This document shows, piece by piece, positions 30,086 through 38,359 of a stretch of 64,000 bases of DNA; the stretch's first letter is position 1, and the number at the start of each line of letters is the position of its first letter. Source of the DNA: a virus; the IMG/VR virus record IMGVR_UViG_3300046665_000589, positions 29,508 through 93,507 of that record. One strand, 5' to 3'. A program made the position numbers and the translations under genes. The notes below the pieces were generated by a model. The model worked only from the letters and a program-made list of their open reading frames with translations. It searched no databases and was not told the origin of the DNA.

Positions 30086-30609
30086 TGTCCGAAGCTCGCT
30101 TCAGCCAGATCATCTCCGGCCAGACCGCGATTGCACAGAAGGTCTACGAGCACGTGCCGCTGCAGGAGCACTGGAGCGTCAAGGAAGTCTACGCCGCGGC
30201 GTCCAAGTCTGGCATGGTGATTGACGCGGGTGTGCTGCACGGCTGCCTGCGCGCCCTGACCGACTGCGGCCTGCTGCGTGAGAACCGGCTTGGCTTTAAG
30301 CGCGAAGGTGTGCGCAAAAAGGTCGAGCTGTCCAACCTCAAAGAGGCCATCCAGGCCCAACCCCAAACTCAAGAGACAAAACCCATGCCTAAACCGCAAG
30401 ACACCGGGGCCAGCGCCGTCGACACGCTCGGCAATCTCGCCCAGCGCCTCGCCGCGCTGGCGCAACGTCACCAGCAGGAAATGAAGGAGCTGGCCGACCT
30501 GGTCAGCGACGCCGCGATCGAGGTGCAGGCTCAGTTCGAGCGCCACGAGGCGGACGTGGCTGACTTGGGCAAGCTGCGCCAGCTGAAGGACCTGTTGAAG
30601 ACCATCTAA
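30082..30609 (+). CDS. Winged-helix plus coiled-coil protein (175 aa)
   Basis: Starts MMSEARFSQIISGQTAIAQK. Residues ~18-75 form a winged helix (HWSVKEVYAAASKSGMVIDA, then HGCLRALTDCGLLRENRLGF). After a Gln/Pro/Thr linker (QAQPQTQETKPMPKPQ), residues 108-175 predict a long coiled coil (LAALAQRHQQEMKELADLV). DNA binding plus dimerisation suggests a transcription factor or nucleoid-type protein. Coupled upstream; linker downstream. Confidence 0.75.
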   Translation: MMSEARFSQIISGQTAIAQKVYEHVPLQEHWSVKEVYAAASKSGMVIDAGVLHGCLRALTDCGLLRENRLGFKREGVRKKVELSNLKEAIQAQPQTQETKPMPKPQDTGASAVDTLGNLAQRLAALAQRHQQEMKELADLVSDAAIEVQAQFERHEADVADLGKLRQLKDLLKTI

Positions 30610-30619
30610 AGGAATTCGA

Positions 30620-31780
30620 ATGAAAACCCGCACCCACTCCTACACTACCTACGTTATTCCCGGCACCGAGATCGAGGTTGAGCTGCCGGTCCAGCCCTCA
30701 CCGATCATGGACTACCACGAGACGTTGGTCAAAATCACCGACGACACGATCGTGCTCGGCTACCTGGCGCACGACGGCGACTGCGCCAACCCGCTGGACG
30801 ACGACGGTGAGGGCCACATCTACGAGGCACGGCGCCATGGCAACACGCTGGGCAAATACTGCGATGCGCTCGGCCTGCGCCACGACGGCGGCGGGCCGGA
30901 CCTGGGCCTGGTCGACGAGGAGGCGGCGGTCGAAGAAGCCGTGCGCCGGATCCTTGCCGATCCAGGGGAGACGGCCAAGGCGCTGGAGCACTGCCGTAAC
31001 TACTGGGAGCAGCCGGACGGCCGCGGTGACGACCGCTTCATCGAAGACTGCCTCGATTCCCTCAACGAGCTGAATCCGGTTTTCGACGTCGACGCCCTGC
31101 TGCGTGAGATGTGGCAGGAAGGCCGCAAGAACGGCACGATCGGCAATCGCTATGCCATCATGCTCGACGTCTACGAGCACAGCGGCATCACCTTCAGACT
31201 GTCCGGCCAGGGCATGCAGTGTCAGTTCGACACGGCGCGCGGCGGCGCGGTGTGGGTGCCGGACAAGTACGCCGAGGATGAGATCAAGCGCCGTGGCGAG
31301 GTGTACCGGAAGGGCGATATCTTCCATGAGGGCCGTGCCGACTTCAACGTGCGTACCCTCAGTCCTGACACGCTCGTCTACGACGACGTCGTGCATCCGA
31401 CGTTCGGGCACTGGCACCAGGCCTGCGCATACCTCGAGGGCCTGGCGGCGACAAACCTGCGGGACCTTGCCACCGCCGAGCACATCGCCGCCCGCGAGCT
31501 GGCCAAGGATGCCGCCGAGCAGTACACCGACTGGTGCAACGGCAACTGCTTCGGCGTGGTCGTGGTCACCTACGACAAAGAAGGCAACGAGATCGAACAC
31601 GACAGCTGCTGGGGCTTCGTCGGCGACGACTATGCCTACGAGTCGCTGAAGAACGACTACTTTCCGAAGGAAGACCCAGAGTGCGCGAAAGGCCTGCACT
31701 CCTGGATCGGCGAGACCGGCAAGCTGCCGCCCGACACGCGCTGCACCCGCTGCGGCGAGCCCTACGGCAATCCTGATTGA
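30620..31780 (+). CDS. Large accessory protein with C-terminal Cys motif (386 aa)
   Basis: Starts MKTRTHSYTTYVIPGTEIEV. The first 75 residues are beta-rich (VKITDDTIVLGYLAHDGDC). A helical middle holds RFIEDCLDSLNELNPVFD. The C terminus carries ECAKGLHSWIGETGKLPPD then TRCTRCGEPYG, a zinc-finger-like group of Cys and His. The protein is acidic overall. I do not recognise the family; it is the largest product in this part of the accessory region. Confidence 0.72.
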   Translation: MKTRTHSYTTYVIPGTEIEVELPVQPSPIMDYHETLVKITDDTIVLGYLAHDGDCANPLDDDGEGHIYEARRHGNTLGKYCDALGLRHDGGGPDLGLVDEEAAVEEAVRRILADPGETAKALEHCRNYWEQPDGRGDDRFIEDCLDSLNELNPVFDVDALLREMWQEGRKNGTIGNRYAIMLDVYEHSGITFRLSGQGMQCQFDTARGGAVWVPDKYAEDEIKRRGEVYRKGDIFHEGRADFNVRTLSPDTLVYDDVVHPTFGHWHQACAYLEGLAATNLRDLATAEHIAARELAKDAAEQYTDWCNGNCFGVVVVTYDKEGNEIEHDSCWGFVGDDYAYESLKNDYFPKEDPECAKGLHSWIGETGKLPPDTRCTRCGEPYGNPD

Positions 31781-31789
31781 AGGACTGAC

Positions 31790-32023
31790 ATGATCCCACC
31801 CAATCTGCAGCACTACGAGGTTGGCGCCTACCTGCAGGCTGTCGGGCTGGTGATGCGCCGATACGACCTGTGCGCTGACGCCGCAGTCCAGCAGCCGACT
31901 GTCGACCTGGTGCCGGCAATGTCTGATACCGGCATCGACGCCAAGCGCGCCGAGGAGATCGCCACCAGCCTGACACTGGCCGAGGCGATCGAGTTCATCG
32001 AACCCCGCTTCACGGAGGTCTGA
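31790..32023 (+). CDS. Helical small protein (77 aa)
   Basis: Starts MIPPNLQHYEVGAYLQAVGL. Two helices separated by VDLVPAMSDTGIDAKRAEEI; acidic C terminus. Single-base gap to the next gene. Confidence 0.64.
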   Translation: MIPPNLQHYEVGAYLQAVGLVMRRYDLCADAAVQQPTVDLVPAMSDTGIDAKRAEEIATSLTLAEAIEFIEPRFTEV

Positions 32024-32024
32024 C

Positions 32025-32216
32025 ATGGCCTACGTCCGCAAGACCCGCGACGAGTACGAAATCGAGCAGAAGACCTGCCAGGGCTGGGAGGTCGTCTGCA
32101 GCGAAGACGACCCGGCCGAGGCGCGCCAGCGCCGCAAGGAGTACCGCGAGAACCAGCCCGAGTACCCGGTGCGCATCAAGAAGCGCCGGGTGAAAATCAA
32201 CCAGCAAGGAGCCTGA
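32025..32216 (+). CDS. Highly charged small protein (63 aa)
   Basis: Starts MAYVRKTRDEYEIEQKTCQG. A typical small phage 'DEYxIxxxxxxGWExVxxEDxxxEAxxxxxEYREN' protein with a basic end (RIKKRRVKINQQ). Function unknown; GGAGGTCTGAC precedes the start. Confidence 0.7.
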   Translation: MAYVRKTRDEYEIEQKTCQGWEVVCSEDDPAEARQRRKEYRENQPEYPVRIKKRRVKINQQGA

Positions 32217-32217
32217 C

Positions 32218-32466
32218 ATGCAACGTCTGACCCAAGAAGAAGCCCGCGCCCAGGGCTACACCATCGACACCACTATCTACCCGCACGTCGCCTATAAGGG
32301 ACCGCGCTTCGCGCCAACCGTGTACTGCAACTGTTACACGGACCTCGAGGCCGACCTGCTCGCCCTGCGTGACGCGGTCGAGAAGCTGATCAAGGCCAAG
32401 GGCCGCTTCCACACCGAGCAAAACTACGCCGCGCTGGTTGCCGCCTTCGACAAGGTGAAGCCATGA
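32218..32466 (+). CDS. Hypothetical protein (82 aa)
   Basis: Starts MQRLTQEEARAQGYTIDTTI after CAAGGAGCCTGAC. A YPHVAYKGPRF turn followed by CNCYTD and a helical C half (LLALRDAVEKLIKAKGRFH). Confidence 0.68.
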   Translation: MQRLTQEEARAQGYTIDTTIYPHVAYKGPRFAPTVYCNCYTDLEADLLALRDAVEKLIKAKGRFHTEQNYAALVAAFDKVKP

Positions 32467-32726
32467 ACGACATCTGGGCACCCAAGATGCACGCAGGTTT
32501 CGCCTGCACCAAGATCCCGTACAAGGGCTACGAGATCAGCATCGCGATGAACGACAGCTGCGGCGCGTTCGACTACTACGGACGCGCCAACATCGCGGTG
32601 TACCAGGGCGACGACAACGTCGCCGTCACCCTGTTCGGTGCCGATCCTGAGCGCGGCACGCTGCCGGCCGACGCCGAAACCCTGAAGGCAATCTTCCACA
32701 AAATCGACATGCTGGAGAAACCATGA
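32463..32726 (+). CDS. Hypothetical protein (87 aa)
   Basis: Starts MNDIWAPKMHAGFACTKIPY. Beta-rich, with YEISIAMNDSCGAFDYYGRA and VAVTLFGAD strands. Three Cys, no clear metal site. ATGA overlaps at both ends. Confidence 0.66.
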   Translation: MNDIWAPKMHAGFACTKIPYKGYEISIAMNDSCGAFDYYGRANIAVYQGDDNVAVTLFGADPERGTLPADAETLKAIFHKIDMLEKP

Positions 32727-33046
32727 ACGACCCCTACAATCCCTACACCATTTCCCTCGATGACGGCAAGTATACCGTCATCAACGACAACGGCCTGCTG
32801 ACCCTGCGCCGGCACGGTGAGGACTGGCCGGGCGGCGATAAGCTGCGCTACAGCAAGCTCGTGCTCGCGATGGCTCAGCGCATCGAGGAGCTCGAGATCG
32901 CGATCAAGTCCGTGATCGACGGCACGTTGGATAGCCGCGGTCAGCGCGAGGCGGACGGCCTCCGTTCGTACGGCACGCAGTCGCTGGACATCCCGCTGCG
33001 TTGCTGGGAGAGCCAGCTGCGCAAAGTGCTGGAGCAGAAGCCATGA
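32723..33046 (+). CDS. Hypothetical protein (107 aa)
   Basis: Starts MNDPYNPYTISLDDGKYTVI. The opening 'YTVxNDNGxLTxLRxGExWP' is a common beginning of small phage proteins. A helix (LVLAMAQRIEELEIAIKSVI) and a C-terminal LRKVLEQKP helix follow. No function known to me. Confidence 0.7.
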   Translation: MNDPYNPYTISLDDGKYTVINDNGLLTLRRHGEDWPGGDKLRYSKLVLAMAQRIEELEIAIKSVIDGTLDSRGQREADGLRSYGTQSLDIPLRCWESQLRKVLEQKP

Positions 33047-33240
33047 CCACCAAAATCCCCAAGGCCGTGCTGCGCCGCGCCGTCGAGGCGCTGCGCCACA
33101 GCGCCCGCGCCTATGCCGGCCTGAGCCAGGCGCCGTATCTCTTCACCGCCGAAGAGACCCAGGAATGGGCAGACGCCAACACCATCGCCCGCGCGCTGCG
33201 CGCTGCCGGCGACACCGACATCGAAGTGGAGGAGCCATGA
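33043..33240 (+). CDS. Helical small protein (65 aa)
   Basis: Starts MTTKIPKAVLRRAVEALRHS. Basic N-terminal helix, acidic C terminus (GDTDIEVEEP). Coupled on both sides. Confidence 0.64.
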   Translation: MTTKIPKAVLRRAVEALRHSARAYAGLSQAPYLFTAEETQEWADANTIARALRAAGDTDIEVEEP

Positions 33241-33569
33241 CCTACAAAGAAGGAGACCAGCTGACCGTCTGGGAAGTCAAGCACACCCGCACCGACTGCC
33301 AGATCGTGCAGGTGACCGGCAAGGTCGGCCTGGTCGACGCGCAGCTGCAGCGCCTCGAAGTGCACGTGCCGCGCCGGCGCCGACAGCTGTTCGTCAGTCT
33401 GTCGGCGGACCGGCCCAAGCACCACTGCGCCAACGCGTTCCTGTCGTTCGGTGGAGCCAAGCAGGAAGCCTTGCGCCTGCTGGCCTGCTCCGAGCACAAC
33501 CTCAAGGACGACCTGCGTCAGATCGCCGAGGCGCGCAAGATCATCGAGAACCTGAAAGGACCAGCATGA
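33237..33569 (+). CDS. Basic protein (110 aa)
   Basis: Starts MTYKEGDQLTVWEVKHTRTD. Beta N half with a VPRRRRQLFVSL strand, then a helical end (LKDDLRQIAEARKIIENLK). A KOW/SH3-type beginning is possible. GGAGGAGCC precedes the coupled start. Confidence 0.67.
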   Translation: MTYKEGDQLTVWEVKHTRTDCQIVQVTGKVGLVDAQLQRLEVHVPRRRRQLFVSLSADRPKHHCANAFLSFGGAKQEALRLLACSEHNLKDDLRQIAEARKIIENLKGPA

Positions 33570-33793
33570 ACCAATCCTACGAATTCAGCCTCTGGCTGCG
33601 CGTGCTTGACCCCGAGAAGCTGCTGGCCGCCGCGCTGGCCCACCCGGACGCCGCAGGCGACACGCGCGACGACTACCTCGACGAGGGCGGTGAGATCGAC
33701 ACCAACGCGTGCCTGGTCATGCTGCTCGATCCTGGCACCCTGCCGGGCTGCGAGATTCTCGACTCCGGCGCGCACTTTGGAGGCGAGGCATGA
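33566..33793 (+). CDS. Acidic small protein (75 aa)
   Basis: Starts MNQSYEFSLWLRVLDPEKLL. Strand then helix, then DDYLDEGGEIDTNACLVMLL. Resembles small ferredoxin-like folds with strongly acidic loops. Coupled to the HNH gene that follows. Confidence 0.65.
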   Translation: MNQSYEFSLWLRVLDPEKLLAAALAHPDAAGDTRDDYLDEGGEIDTNACLVMLLDPGTLPGCEILDSGAHFGGEA

Positions 33794-34374
33794 CCATCAT
33801 CAGCATGCGCCGCGCCGGCTTCCTCGACCGCAAGGAGAAGTTCGAGGCGTGGTTGACGGAAGCCGGCGCCGAGGTGCTGACCTGCACCAACGAGTGGGAG
33901 CTGTGCCGCTTCCGCTGCGGCAGCGGCACCTCGATCGTGTACACCAACAAGCGCCACGAGCTTACCTACGTGGGCCAAGCGAGTACCGCGTTCGCCAGCT
34001 TCCTCGGCGCCAAGCGCTGGCGCGCCGCGCCGCGCACCAACCGCACCACCAAGTCCAACCCGACCTGCGCCACCTTGCGCCAGCGCGACGGCGACAACTG
34101 CTTCTACTGCCACCTGCCAGTGGCCGTCGAGGACGAGTCGGTCGAGCACTTGGTGGCGCTGACGCACGGCGGCCCGGATCACATCGCCAACATGGCGCTG
34201 GCCCACAAGTTGTGCAACCGCGAGGCCGGGCACCTGGCACTGATGGAGAAGATCCGCTTCCGCGAGATATGCTGGCGGCGCCTGCATACGTCCGGCACCG
34301 TCGCCAGCTTGGTGCTGCCTGGCGTTGGCGAATTCGAAACCACCGATAACAGCCCACCCTGGGAGACCACATGA
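33790..34374 (+). CDS. HNH endonuclease (194 aa)
   Basis: The last ~105 residues form an HNH nuclease: LRQRDGDNCFYCHLPV (zinc Cys104 and Cys107), VEHLVALTHGGPDHIANMAL (catalytic His about 120, Asn about 134) and HKLCNREAGHLALMEKI (Cys142, His/Asn end). The N-terminal 80 residues are a separate small alpha/beta domain. Unlike the GIY-YIG gene it is on the same strand as its neighbours and coupled by ATGA on both sides, so it behaves as a resident gene; host-DNA degradation or a packaging role are options. Confidence 0.88.
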   Translation: MTIISMRRAGFLDRKEKFEAWLTEAGAEVLTCTNEWELCRFRCGSGTSIVYTNKRHELTYVGQASTAFASFLGAKRWRAAPRTNRTTKSNPTCATLRQRDGDNCFYCHLPVAVEDESVEHLVALTHGGPDHIANMALAHKLCNREAGHLALMEKIRFREICWRRLHTSGTVASLVLPGVGEFETTDNSPPWETT

Positions 34375-34718
34375 AAGGCTACCGCTTTTACGCCGAGATG
34401 CCGGGCATACGCAGCAGCAAGTCGGCCAGCAAACATTGGTCGGCCTTCACCCGCGAACTGCTGCAGCAGCAAGCCGCCCGCGGCTGGCACAACAACGTGA
34501 TCGCCGTGCTGCTGGGCGAAGACGGCCAGCCGCTGTGGTGCGGCAAGGATCGCAACCAGATGGACGCGTTCGTCGCCGTCAGCGGCCGCTCCAACTCGCC
34601 GGTCGAGCTTGGCGTCCCGTCGGAAGACTACCTGCGCAAGCGGTGCGTCCGGATCGACGCCGGTCTGGCCAAGAAGCTCCACCCCAACCTGTTTGCCTAC
34701 CTGGAGAAGAGCACATGA
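34371..34718 (+). CDS. Hypothetical protein (115 aa)
   Basis: Starts MKGYRFYAEMPGIRSSKSAS. A first strand, Ser/Lys loop, a helix (AFTRELLQQQAARGWHNNVI) and VLLGEDGQPLWCGKDRNQMD, a strand pair typical of small alpha/beta proteins. Basic. Not recognised. Confidence 0.68.
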   Translation: MKGYRFYAEMPGIRSSKSASKHWSAFTRELLQQQAARGWHNNVIAVLLGEDGQPLWCGKDRNQMDAFVAVSGRSNSPVELGVPSEDYLRKRCVRIDAGLAKKLHPNLFAYLEKST

Positions 34719-35122
34719 GCCCCGACCACATCGACACCTTCACCCGCCACTACCTGATCGCCGCGCTGTGGTCGAGCAGCGACGGCGACATCGAGAGCCT
34801 CGACAAGTACGGCCTGGAAGACCTTGCGCCCGAAGCGGTCGCCAAGGCCTACGAGGACTGCCTGGCATTCCAGGTCGCCAACGCCGACCTGCTGCGGCAG
34901 GCCTACCGCTTCTACAGCGAGAGCGGCATGGCCAACCACCCCGACGCCGGCAGCCCGCAAGCCTGCGCCGGCCACGACTTCTGGCTGACGCGCAACCACC
35001 ACGGCGTGGGCTTCTGGGACCGCGGCATGGGCGAGCTGGGCGACCGGCTGACAGCCGCGGCGAACACCTTCCCCGAGATCAGCCTGTACGTCGGCGACGA
35101 CGGCAAAATCTACGCCATGTGA
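34715..35122 (+). CDS. Conserved-looking phage protein (135 aa)
   Basis: Starts MSPDHIDTFTRHYLIAALWS. The sequence includes YGLEDLAPEAVAKAYEDCLA and a characteristic C terminus AGHDFWLTRNHHGVGFWDRG, known from hypothetical proteins of many proteobacterial phages. The conserved His/Asp residues there could be catalytic, but no reaction is known to me. Confidence 0.75.
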   Translation: MSPDHIDTFTRHYLIAALWSSSDGDIESLDKYGLEDLAPEAVAKAYEDCLAFQVANADLLRQAYRFYSESGMANHPDAGSPQACAGHDFWLTRNHHGVGFWDRGMGELGDRLTAAANTFPEISLYVGDDGKIYAM

Positions 35123-35132
35123 AAGGCCCTTC

Positions 35133-35396
35133 ATGAAAATTTCCCGCGGCTTTGTGGCCGTCCAGCCAGATGGTCAGTTCCTCTACATCAGCAGTCACCA
35201 GACGCACACCGGCCACCACGTAGACGTGTCGCCCGTCGGCGACATCGACGACGCCTCGGTGCGCAACCAGCCGGCGGCGCGCGACCGCAAGGAAGCAGCA
35301 GCCCTGCGTCGGCTGGGCGTCACCTGGGTGCCGGTCGAAGTGCGCCGTGAAGTTATCCTGCAGGGTTACGGCACTATCAAGGAGAGTACGAAATGA
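35133..35396 (+). CDS. Hypothetical protein (87 aa)
   Basis: Starts MKISRGFVAVQPDGQFLYIS. Beta hairpin, Asp/His-rich loop, then an Arg-rich helix (RDRKEAAALRRLGVTWVPVE). Coupled to the DUF2528 gene. Confidence 0.66.
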   Translation: MKISRGFVAVQPDGQFLYISSHQTHTGHHVDVSPVGDIDDASVRNQPAARDRKEAAALRRLGVTWVPVEVRREVILQGYGTIKESTK

Positions 35397-35743
35397 AAAA
35401 GCGCTACACCATCCGCTACGCCTGGGACTTCGACATGGTGGTCACGATCGACCACGACGTGGTGACCGACGAGAAGCTCCACGAACTCAACAACTTCTGG
35501 TCCGGCGCCGCAGAGCGCCTGGCCGACGCAAACCACGACGTCCTGAAGGCCGTGCTCACCACGCTGGCCATGAAGGCCTTTCGCATGACGATCACCGACC
35601 TCGACCCGGAAGGGCAGCTGCGCCGCGGCGAGGTCGAAGGCTGGCCGCCGCTGGACGGCTCGGAAGGTATCCAGCTGGTCCAACTCGACTATTTCGAACT
35701 GGACCAGGACGAAGTTTTCATTACATACGTCGAGGAGGTTTAA
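35393..35743 (+). CDS. DUF2528 family phage protein
   Basis: A 116-aa protein with the family pattern: KRYTIRYAWDFDMVVTIDHD at the start, EKLHELNNFWSGAAERLADA in the middle, and EGWPPLDGSEGIQLVQ near the end. DUF2528 proteins are found in tailed phages and prophages of proteobacteria and have no known function. It follows GGAGAGTACGAA and overlaps the previous stop. Confidence 0.87.
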   Translation: MKKRYTIRYAWDFDMVVTIDHDVVTDEKLHELNNFWSGAAERLADANHDVLKAVLTTLAMKAFRMTITDLDPEGQLRRGEVEGWPPLDGSEGIQLVQLDYFELDQDEVFITYVEEV

Positions 35744-35744
35744 C

Positions 35745-36239
35745 ATGCCCACCACCACCGAATGGACCAGCCCCGAGCTGTTCATGACGCATAACGGCGT
35801 CAACGTCTTCCACGCCTACAACGACGACGACATGGACGCTGGCCAGCTGTACTACTGGTACACCCTCGTCGCTACCGAGGACGGTCACGCGTTCGATGTG
35901 CGTGACCTCGACGTGCCGTCCACCAGGCACGTCGAGCTCGGCGACACGGAAAGCATCCGGCAGGCCCTGCGCGAAGCGATCGACGCCGGCCTGCTCGATG
36001 CGTGCATGCCTTTCGACCCGCGGGACAACACCGACCCGGAGGCGTTTGCGCCGGGCGTCTACCACGTGCTGGTCGAGGTGCGCGGTCCGGCCACGCTGCT
36101 GCCGGGTGAAGCGCTCGCGATCGTCAACGAGATGGTCAGCGAGGGCGAGCAGCAGGCCCAGGAAAACCTCGGCAATGGCGGCGTTGGCGGCCGGGACTAT
36201 CTGGTCACCATCTGCAAATTCTCGGTGACGCTGCCATGA
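35745..36239 (+). CDS. Acidic protein (164 aa)
   Basis: Starts MPTTTEWTSPELFMTHNGVN behind GGAGGTTTAAC. Strongly acidic, with YNDDDMDAGQLYYWYTLV, a helix (IRQALREAIDAGLLDACMPF) and a C-terminal strand. Possibly a protein-binding inhibitor; not recognised. Confidence 0.68.
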   Translation: MPTTTEWTSPELFMTHNGVNVFHAYNDDDMDAGQLYYWYTLVATEDGHAFDVRDLDVPSTRHVELGDTESIRQALREAIDAGLLDACMPFDPRDNTDPEAFAPGVYHVLVEVRGPATLLPGEALAIVNEMVSEGEQQAQENLGNGGVGGRDYLVTICKFSVTLP

Positions 36240-36451
36240 ACATCCCGATGCTCGAGAAGTACGTCGACGAGGCGGTCGGCGTCTGGATCATCTTTGGCGA
36301 GGGCGCCGACGACATGGTCGACGTGGCCGACCAGACGCGCGACGTGTTCGCGGGGCTGCCGCGCGACGTCGCCGAGAAGGTGGTCGAGCTGCAGTCCGAG
36401 TTCCGCGATAAGCTGTACGCACTGCTGTGCGATTTCGGAGACCGGTCGTGA
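36236..36451 (+). CDS. Acidic helical protein (71 aa)
   Basis: Starts MNIPMLEKYVDEAVGVWIIF. Acidic loop GEGADDMVDVADQTRD and a terminal helix (KVVELQSEFRDKLYALLCDF). Coupled to both neighbours. Confidence 0.64.
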   Translation: MNIPMLEKYVDEAVGVWIIFGEGADDMVDVADQTRDVFAGLPRDVAEKVVELQSEFRDKLYALLCDFGDRS

Positions 36452-36705
36452 GGCCCGTCCTGAAGACTGGCGCCCAGGCTTACTGGGACGCCCCGAACCT
36501 TGGGCTGGTGGCCTGCATCGTGACCAGCGTCACGGCCAGCTGCATCCGGGCCCGGGTGACCACCGGCGCCGGCCCGTACCGCCCCGGGCATCCGCTCACC
36601 TGCCTGAACAAGGGTGAGCACAGCGCGATCGTGCCGGCCGAGGCGGTGCAGGTGCACAGCACCTGTGCGAGCGTGCTGCGCTTTACCGTGGAGATTGACC
36701 CGTGA
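36448..36705 (+). CDS. Beta-rich protein, GTG start (85 aa)
   Basis: GTG at 36448 overlaps the previous TGA and follows GGAGACCG. The product (RPVLKTGAQAYWDAPNLGLV...) is beta-rich with three Cys and a GPYRPGHPLTCLNKGEHSAI segment, an arrangement like an SH3/KOW small domain. Confidence 0.64.
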   Translation: MRPVLKTGAQAYWDAPNLGLVACIVTSVTASCIRARVTTGAGPYRPGHPLTCLNKGEHSAIVPAEAVQVHSTCASVLRFTVEIDP

Positions 36706-36896
36706 AATTCAAGGAGTTGTATCAGAAGCTGCGCGCCCAGCTGTACTTCGAGCTGGAGACGTTTGCGCGCAGCTACCAATCCGCCTGGACCACGATGAGC
36801 CCGCTCGAGCGGGACAAGCTCGTGGACCAGCGCATCAACGAAATGACCAACACCGAGCTGCTCGAGCGGCTTGGGCAACTGGAGGAAATGCCATGA
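36702..36896 (+). CDS. Helical protein, GTG start (64 aa)
   Basis: GTG at 36702, overlapping the previous stop, is the only start that keeps the amphipathic N-terminal helix (KFKELYQKLRAQLYFELETF). All-helical with an acidic C terminus (TELLERLGQLEEMP). Confidence 0.62.
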   Translation: MKFKELYQKLRAQLYFELETFARSYQSAWTTMSPLERDKLVDQRINEMTNTELLERLGQLEEMP

Positions 36897-37228
36897 TCCT
36901 CACCCGAGTGCATGCCAACTATTGGGCTGAGCGGCGCGGCCCGGCGGCGCTGCGTCAGTACGCGCAGAAGACCTCCATCGACGATGTGGTGAACGCCCAT
37001 GTACCGAAGCTCAAACGCGCGCACGACACTGAGCCGCACACCACGGTGAGCTTGCTGCGCTCGATGCGAAAGCGTGGCGAGGACATCGGCTTCATACTGG
37101 AGCGCGCAGCCTGGGGTATTCCCGGGGAGCGGGTGCCTGACGAGATATTCGGCTGGCAGCGCATCGACCGCCGAATCGCGTTCTGCCGCAGATGGGCGGC
37201 CAAAATTCTGAAAGGGAGACAACCATGA
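36893..37228 (+). CDS. Basic helical protein (111 aa)
   Basis: Starts MILTRVHANYWAERRGPAAL after TGGAGGAAATGCC. Arg/Lys/His-rich helices (KLKRAHDTEPHTTVSLLRSM, RRIAFCRRWAAKILKG). It could bind DNA; the family is not recognised. Confidence 0.67.
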   Translation: MILTRVHANYWAERRGPAALRQYAQKTSIDDVVNAHVPKLKRAHDTEPHTTVSLLRSMRKRGEDIGFILERAAWGIPGERVPDEIFGWQRIDRRIAFCRRWAAKILKGRQP

Positions 37229-37839
37229 TTACCGTTGAAGAGCTTGTGCAAAGGGAAGTCATTTACTGTGTCAGTTACCTCGTGTCCGACCTGCTCACGC
37301 TGTACAGCGCGGTGCCGTCCAGCGTGCAGAAGGAGACCGGCACCGACTACGACGAGCTGCTAAACCTGTGCAGCCAGGACGACTGGGAAGCCGCGGTCGA
37401 CACCTACATCGACAACATGGACCGCGGCGAGCTGGTCGAGGCGCTGGAGGCGGCCGGCGTCGAGGACGAGCGGAGCCAAGCCGACATTACGCTGGCCGAG
37501 GTGGAGGACCTCGAAAACGGCTTCAGCGCCGAGGCGCGTCCGTGGCCAGGCCTGCACGAGAAGACCCTGCGCGCCAAGCTGCTCGACCACCTGCGCGAGG
37601 AGGACGAGCTCGAGGACTTCGCCCGCGAGCACAACCTCGACCCGGAGCGCAACGAGGTGTACGAGCACTGGATCGTAACCCGCTGGTTTGCCGACAAGCT
37701 GGAAGAAAAGGGCGAGGTGGTCGGGCGCGACATCTGCGGCATCGGCGCCATCTGGGGCCGCACCACCACCGGCCAGGCGATCAGCATGGATTGGGTGATC
37801 CAGCAGATCCACAAGGATCTGGTGGGGGACAACTCATGA
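37225..37839 (+). CDS. Acidic protein (204 aa)
   Basis: Starts MITVEELVQREVIYCVSYLV after GGGAGACAACC; the longer upstream frame is read-through of the previous gene. Its N-terminal 'xEELVxREVxYCVSxLVxxL' and C-terminal WFADKLEEKGEVVGRDICGI, ending GRTTTGQAISMDWVIQQI, are a conserved-looking combination in proteobacterial phages and plasmids. It is very acidic, which would fit an antirestriction-type or protein-sequestering role; that is inference. Confidence 0.75.
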   Translation: MITVEELVQREVIYCVSYLVSDLLTLYSAVPSSVQKETGTDYDELLNLCSQDDWEAAVDTYIDNMDRGELVEALEAAGVEDERSQADITLAEVEDLENGFSAEARPWPGLHEKTLRAKLLDHLREEDELEDFAREHNLDPERNEVYEHWIVTRWFADKLEEKGEVVGRDICGIGAIWGRTTTGQAISMDWVIQQIHKDLVGDNS

Positions 37840-38054
37840 TGACCGACACCACCCTGCGCCGCTTTTCGGCGCCCGCCCACTGCATGGACGCCGACTTCTG
37901 CAACGAGCTCAAGCGCCTCGGCTGCCGCGTGGCCGACGCCAGCGAGGCACCCTGGAACGTCACGTTCGAAGGCCCCGCGGCCGCGCTGCGCCAGCTGTAC
38001 GACGAGAACTGGGCCGACGGCGGCTGGCCCGGCTTCGACCCGGAGGCGTCGTGA
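37836..38054 (+). CDS. Hypothetical protein (72 aa)
   Basis: Starts MMTDTTLRRFSAPAHCMDAD. Pattern: strand, helix (DFCNELKRLGCRVAD), strand (WNVTFEGP), helix (ALRQLYDENWADG), a ferredoxin-like small fold. Coupled to the next gene by GTGA. Confidence 0.65.
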   Translation: MMTDTTLRRFSAPAHCMDADFCNELKRLGCRVADASEAPWNVTFEGPAAALRQLYDENWADGGWPGFDPEAS

Positions 38055-38359
38055 GCGCCCCACTCCCCGACCGGGCACTGCTCGCCACGATCGAGCTGGT
38101 CGTTGTGCTGTCCATCGGCAGCGCCGCCGCGATCCTGCTGGGCGTCACCGGCCTGCTGCTGACCCTTGCGCTGCTGTCGCAGGCGTGGCAATTGGCGGCG
38201 TTCACCCTGCTGTTCTTTGGCCTGACAGTCTGGGCAGAGATCGCACTGTGCCGCTGGTACGCCCACTGGCTCTGGCTGATCTGCATCGAGCTGACCGCTG
38301 CCGGTGTCTGGCTCATCTGGCTTTCCCATCAACCCTTTAACCTTCTGGAGAAACTATGA
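38051..38359 (+). CDS. Integral membrane protein, GTG start (102 aa)
   Basis: GTG at 38051 overlaps the previous stop. Three hydrophobic segments (about 9-40, 45-66 and 73-92), with Trp-rich ends (WYAHWLWLICIELTAAGVWL). Three helices and this size are class-I-holin-like, but there is no endolysin nearby and other roles are equally likely. Confidence 0.72.
   Translation: MSAPLPDRALLATIELVVVLSIGSAAAILLGVTGLLLTLALLSQAWQLAAFTLLFFGLTVWAEIALCRWYAHWLWLICIELTAAGVWLIWLSHQPFNLLEKL

Noticed and set aside
38051-38359. Holin
   Set aside because: Three membrane helices fit, but no endolysin or spanin is nearby in the window, so only a membrane protein is called.
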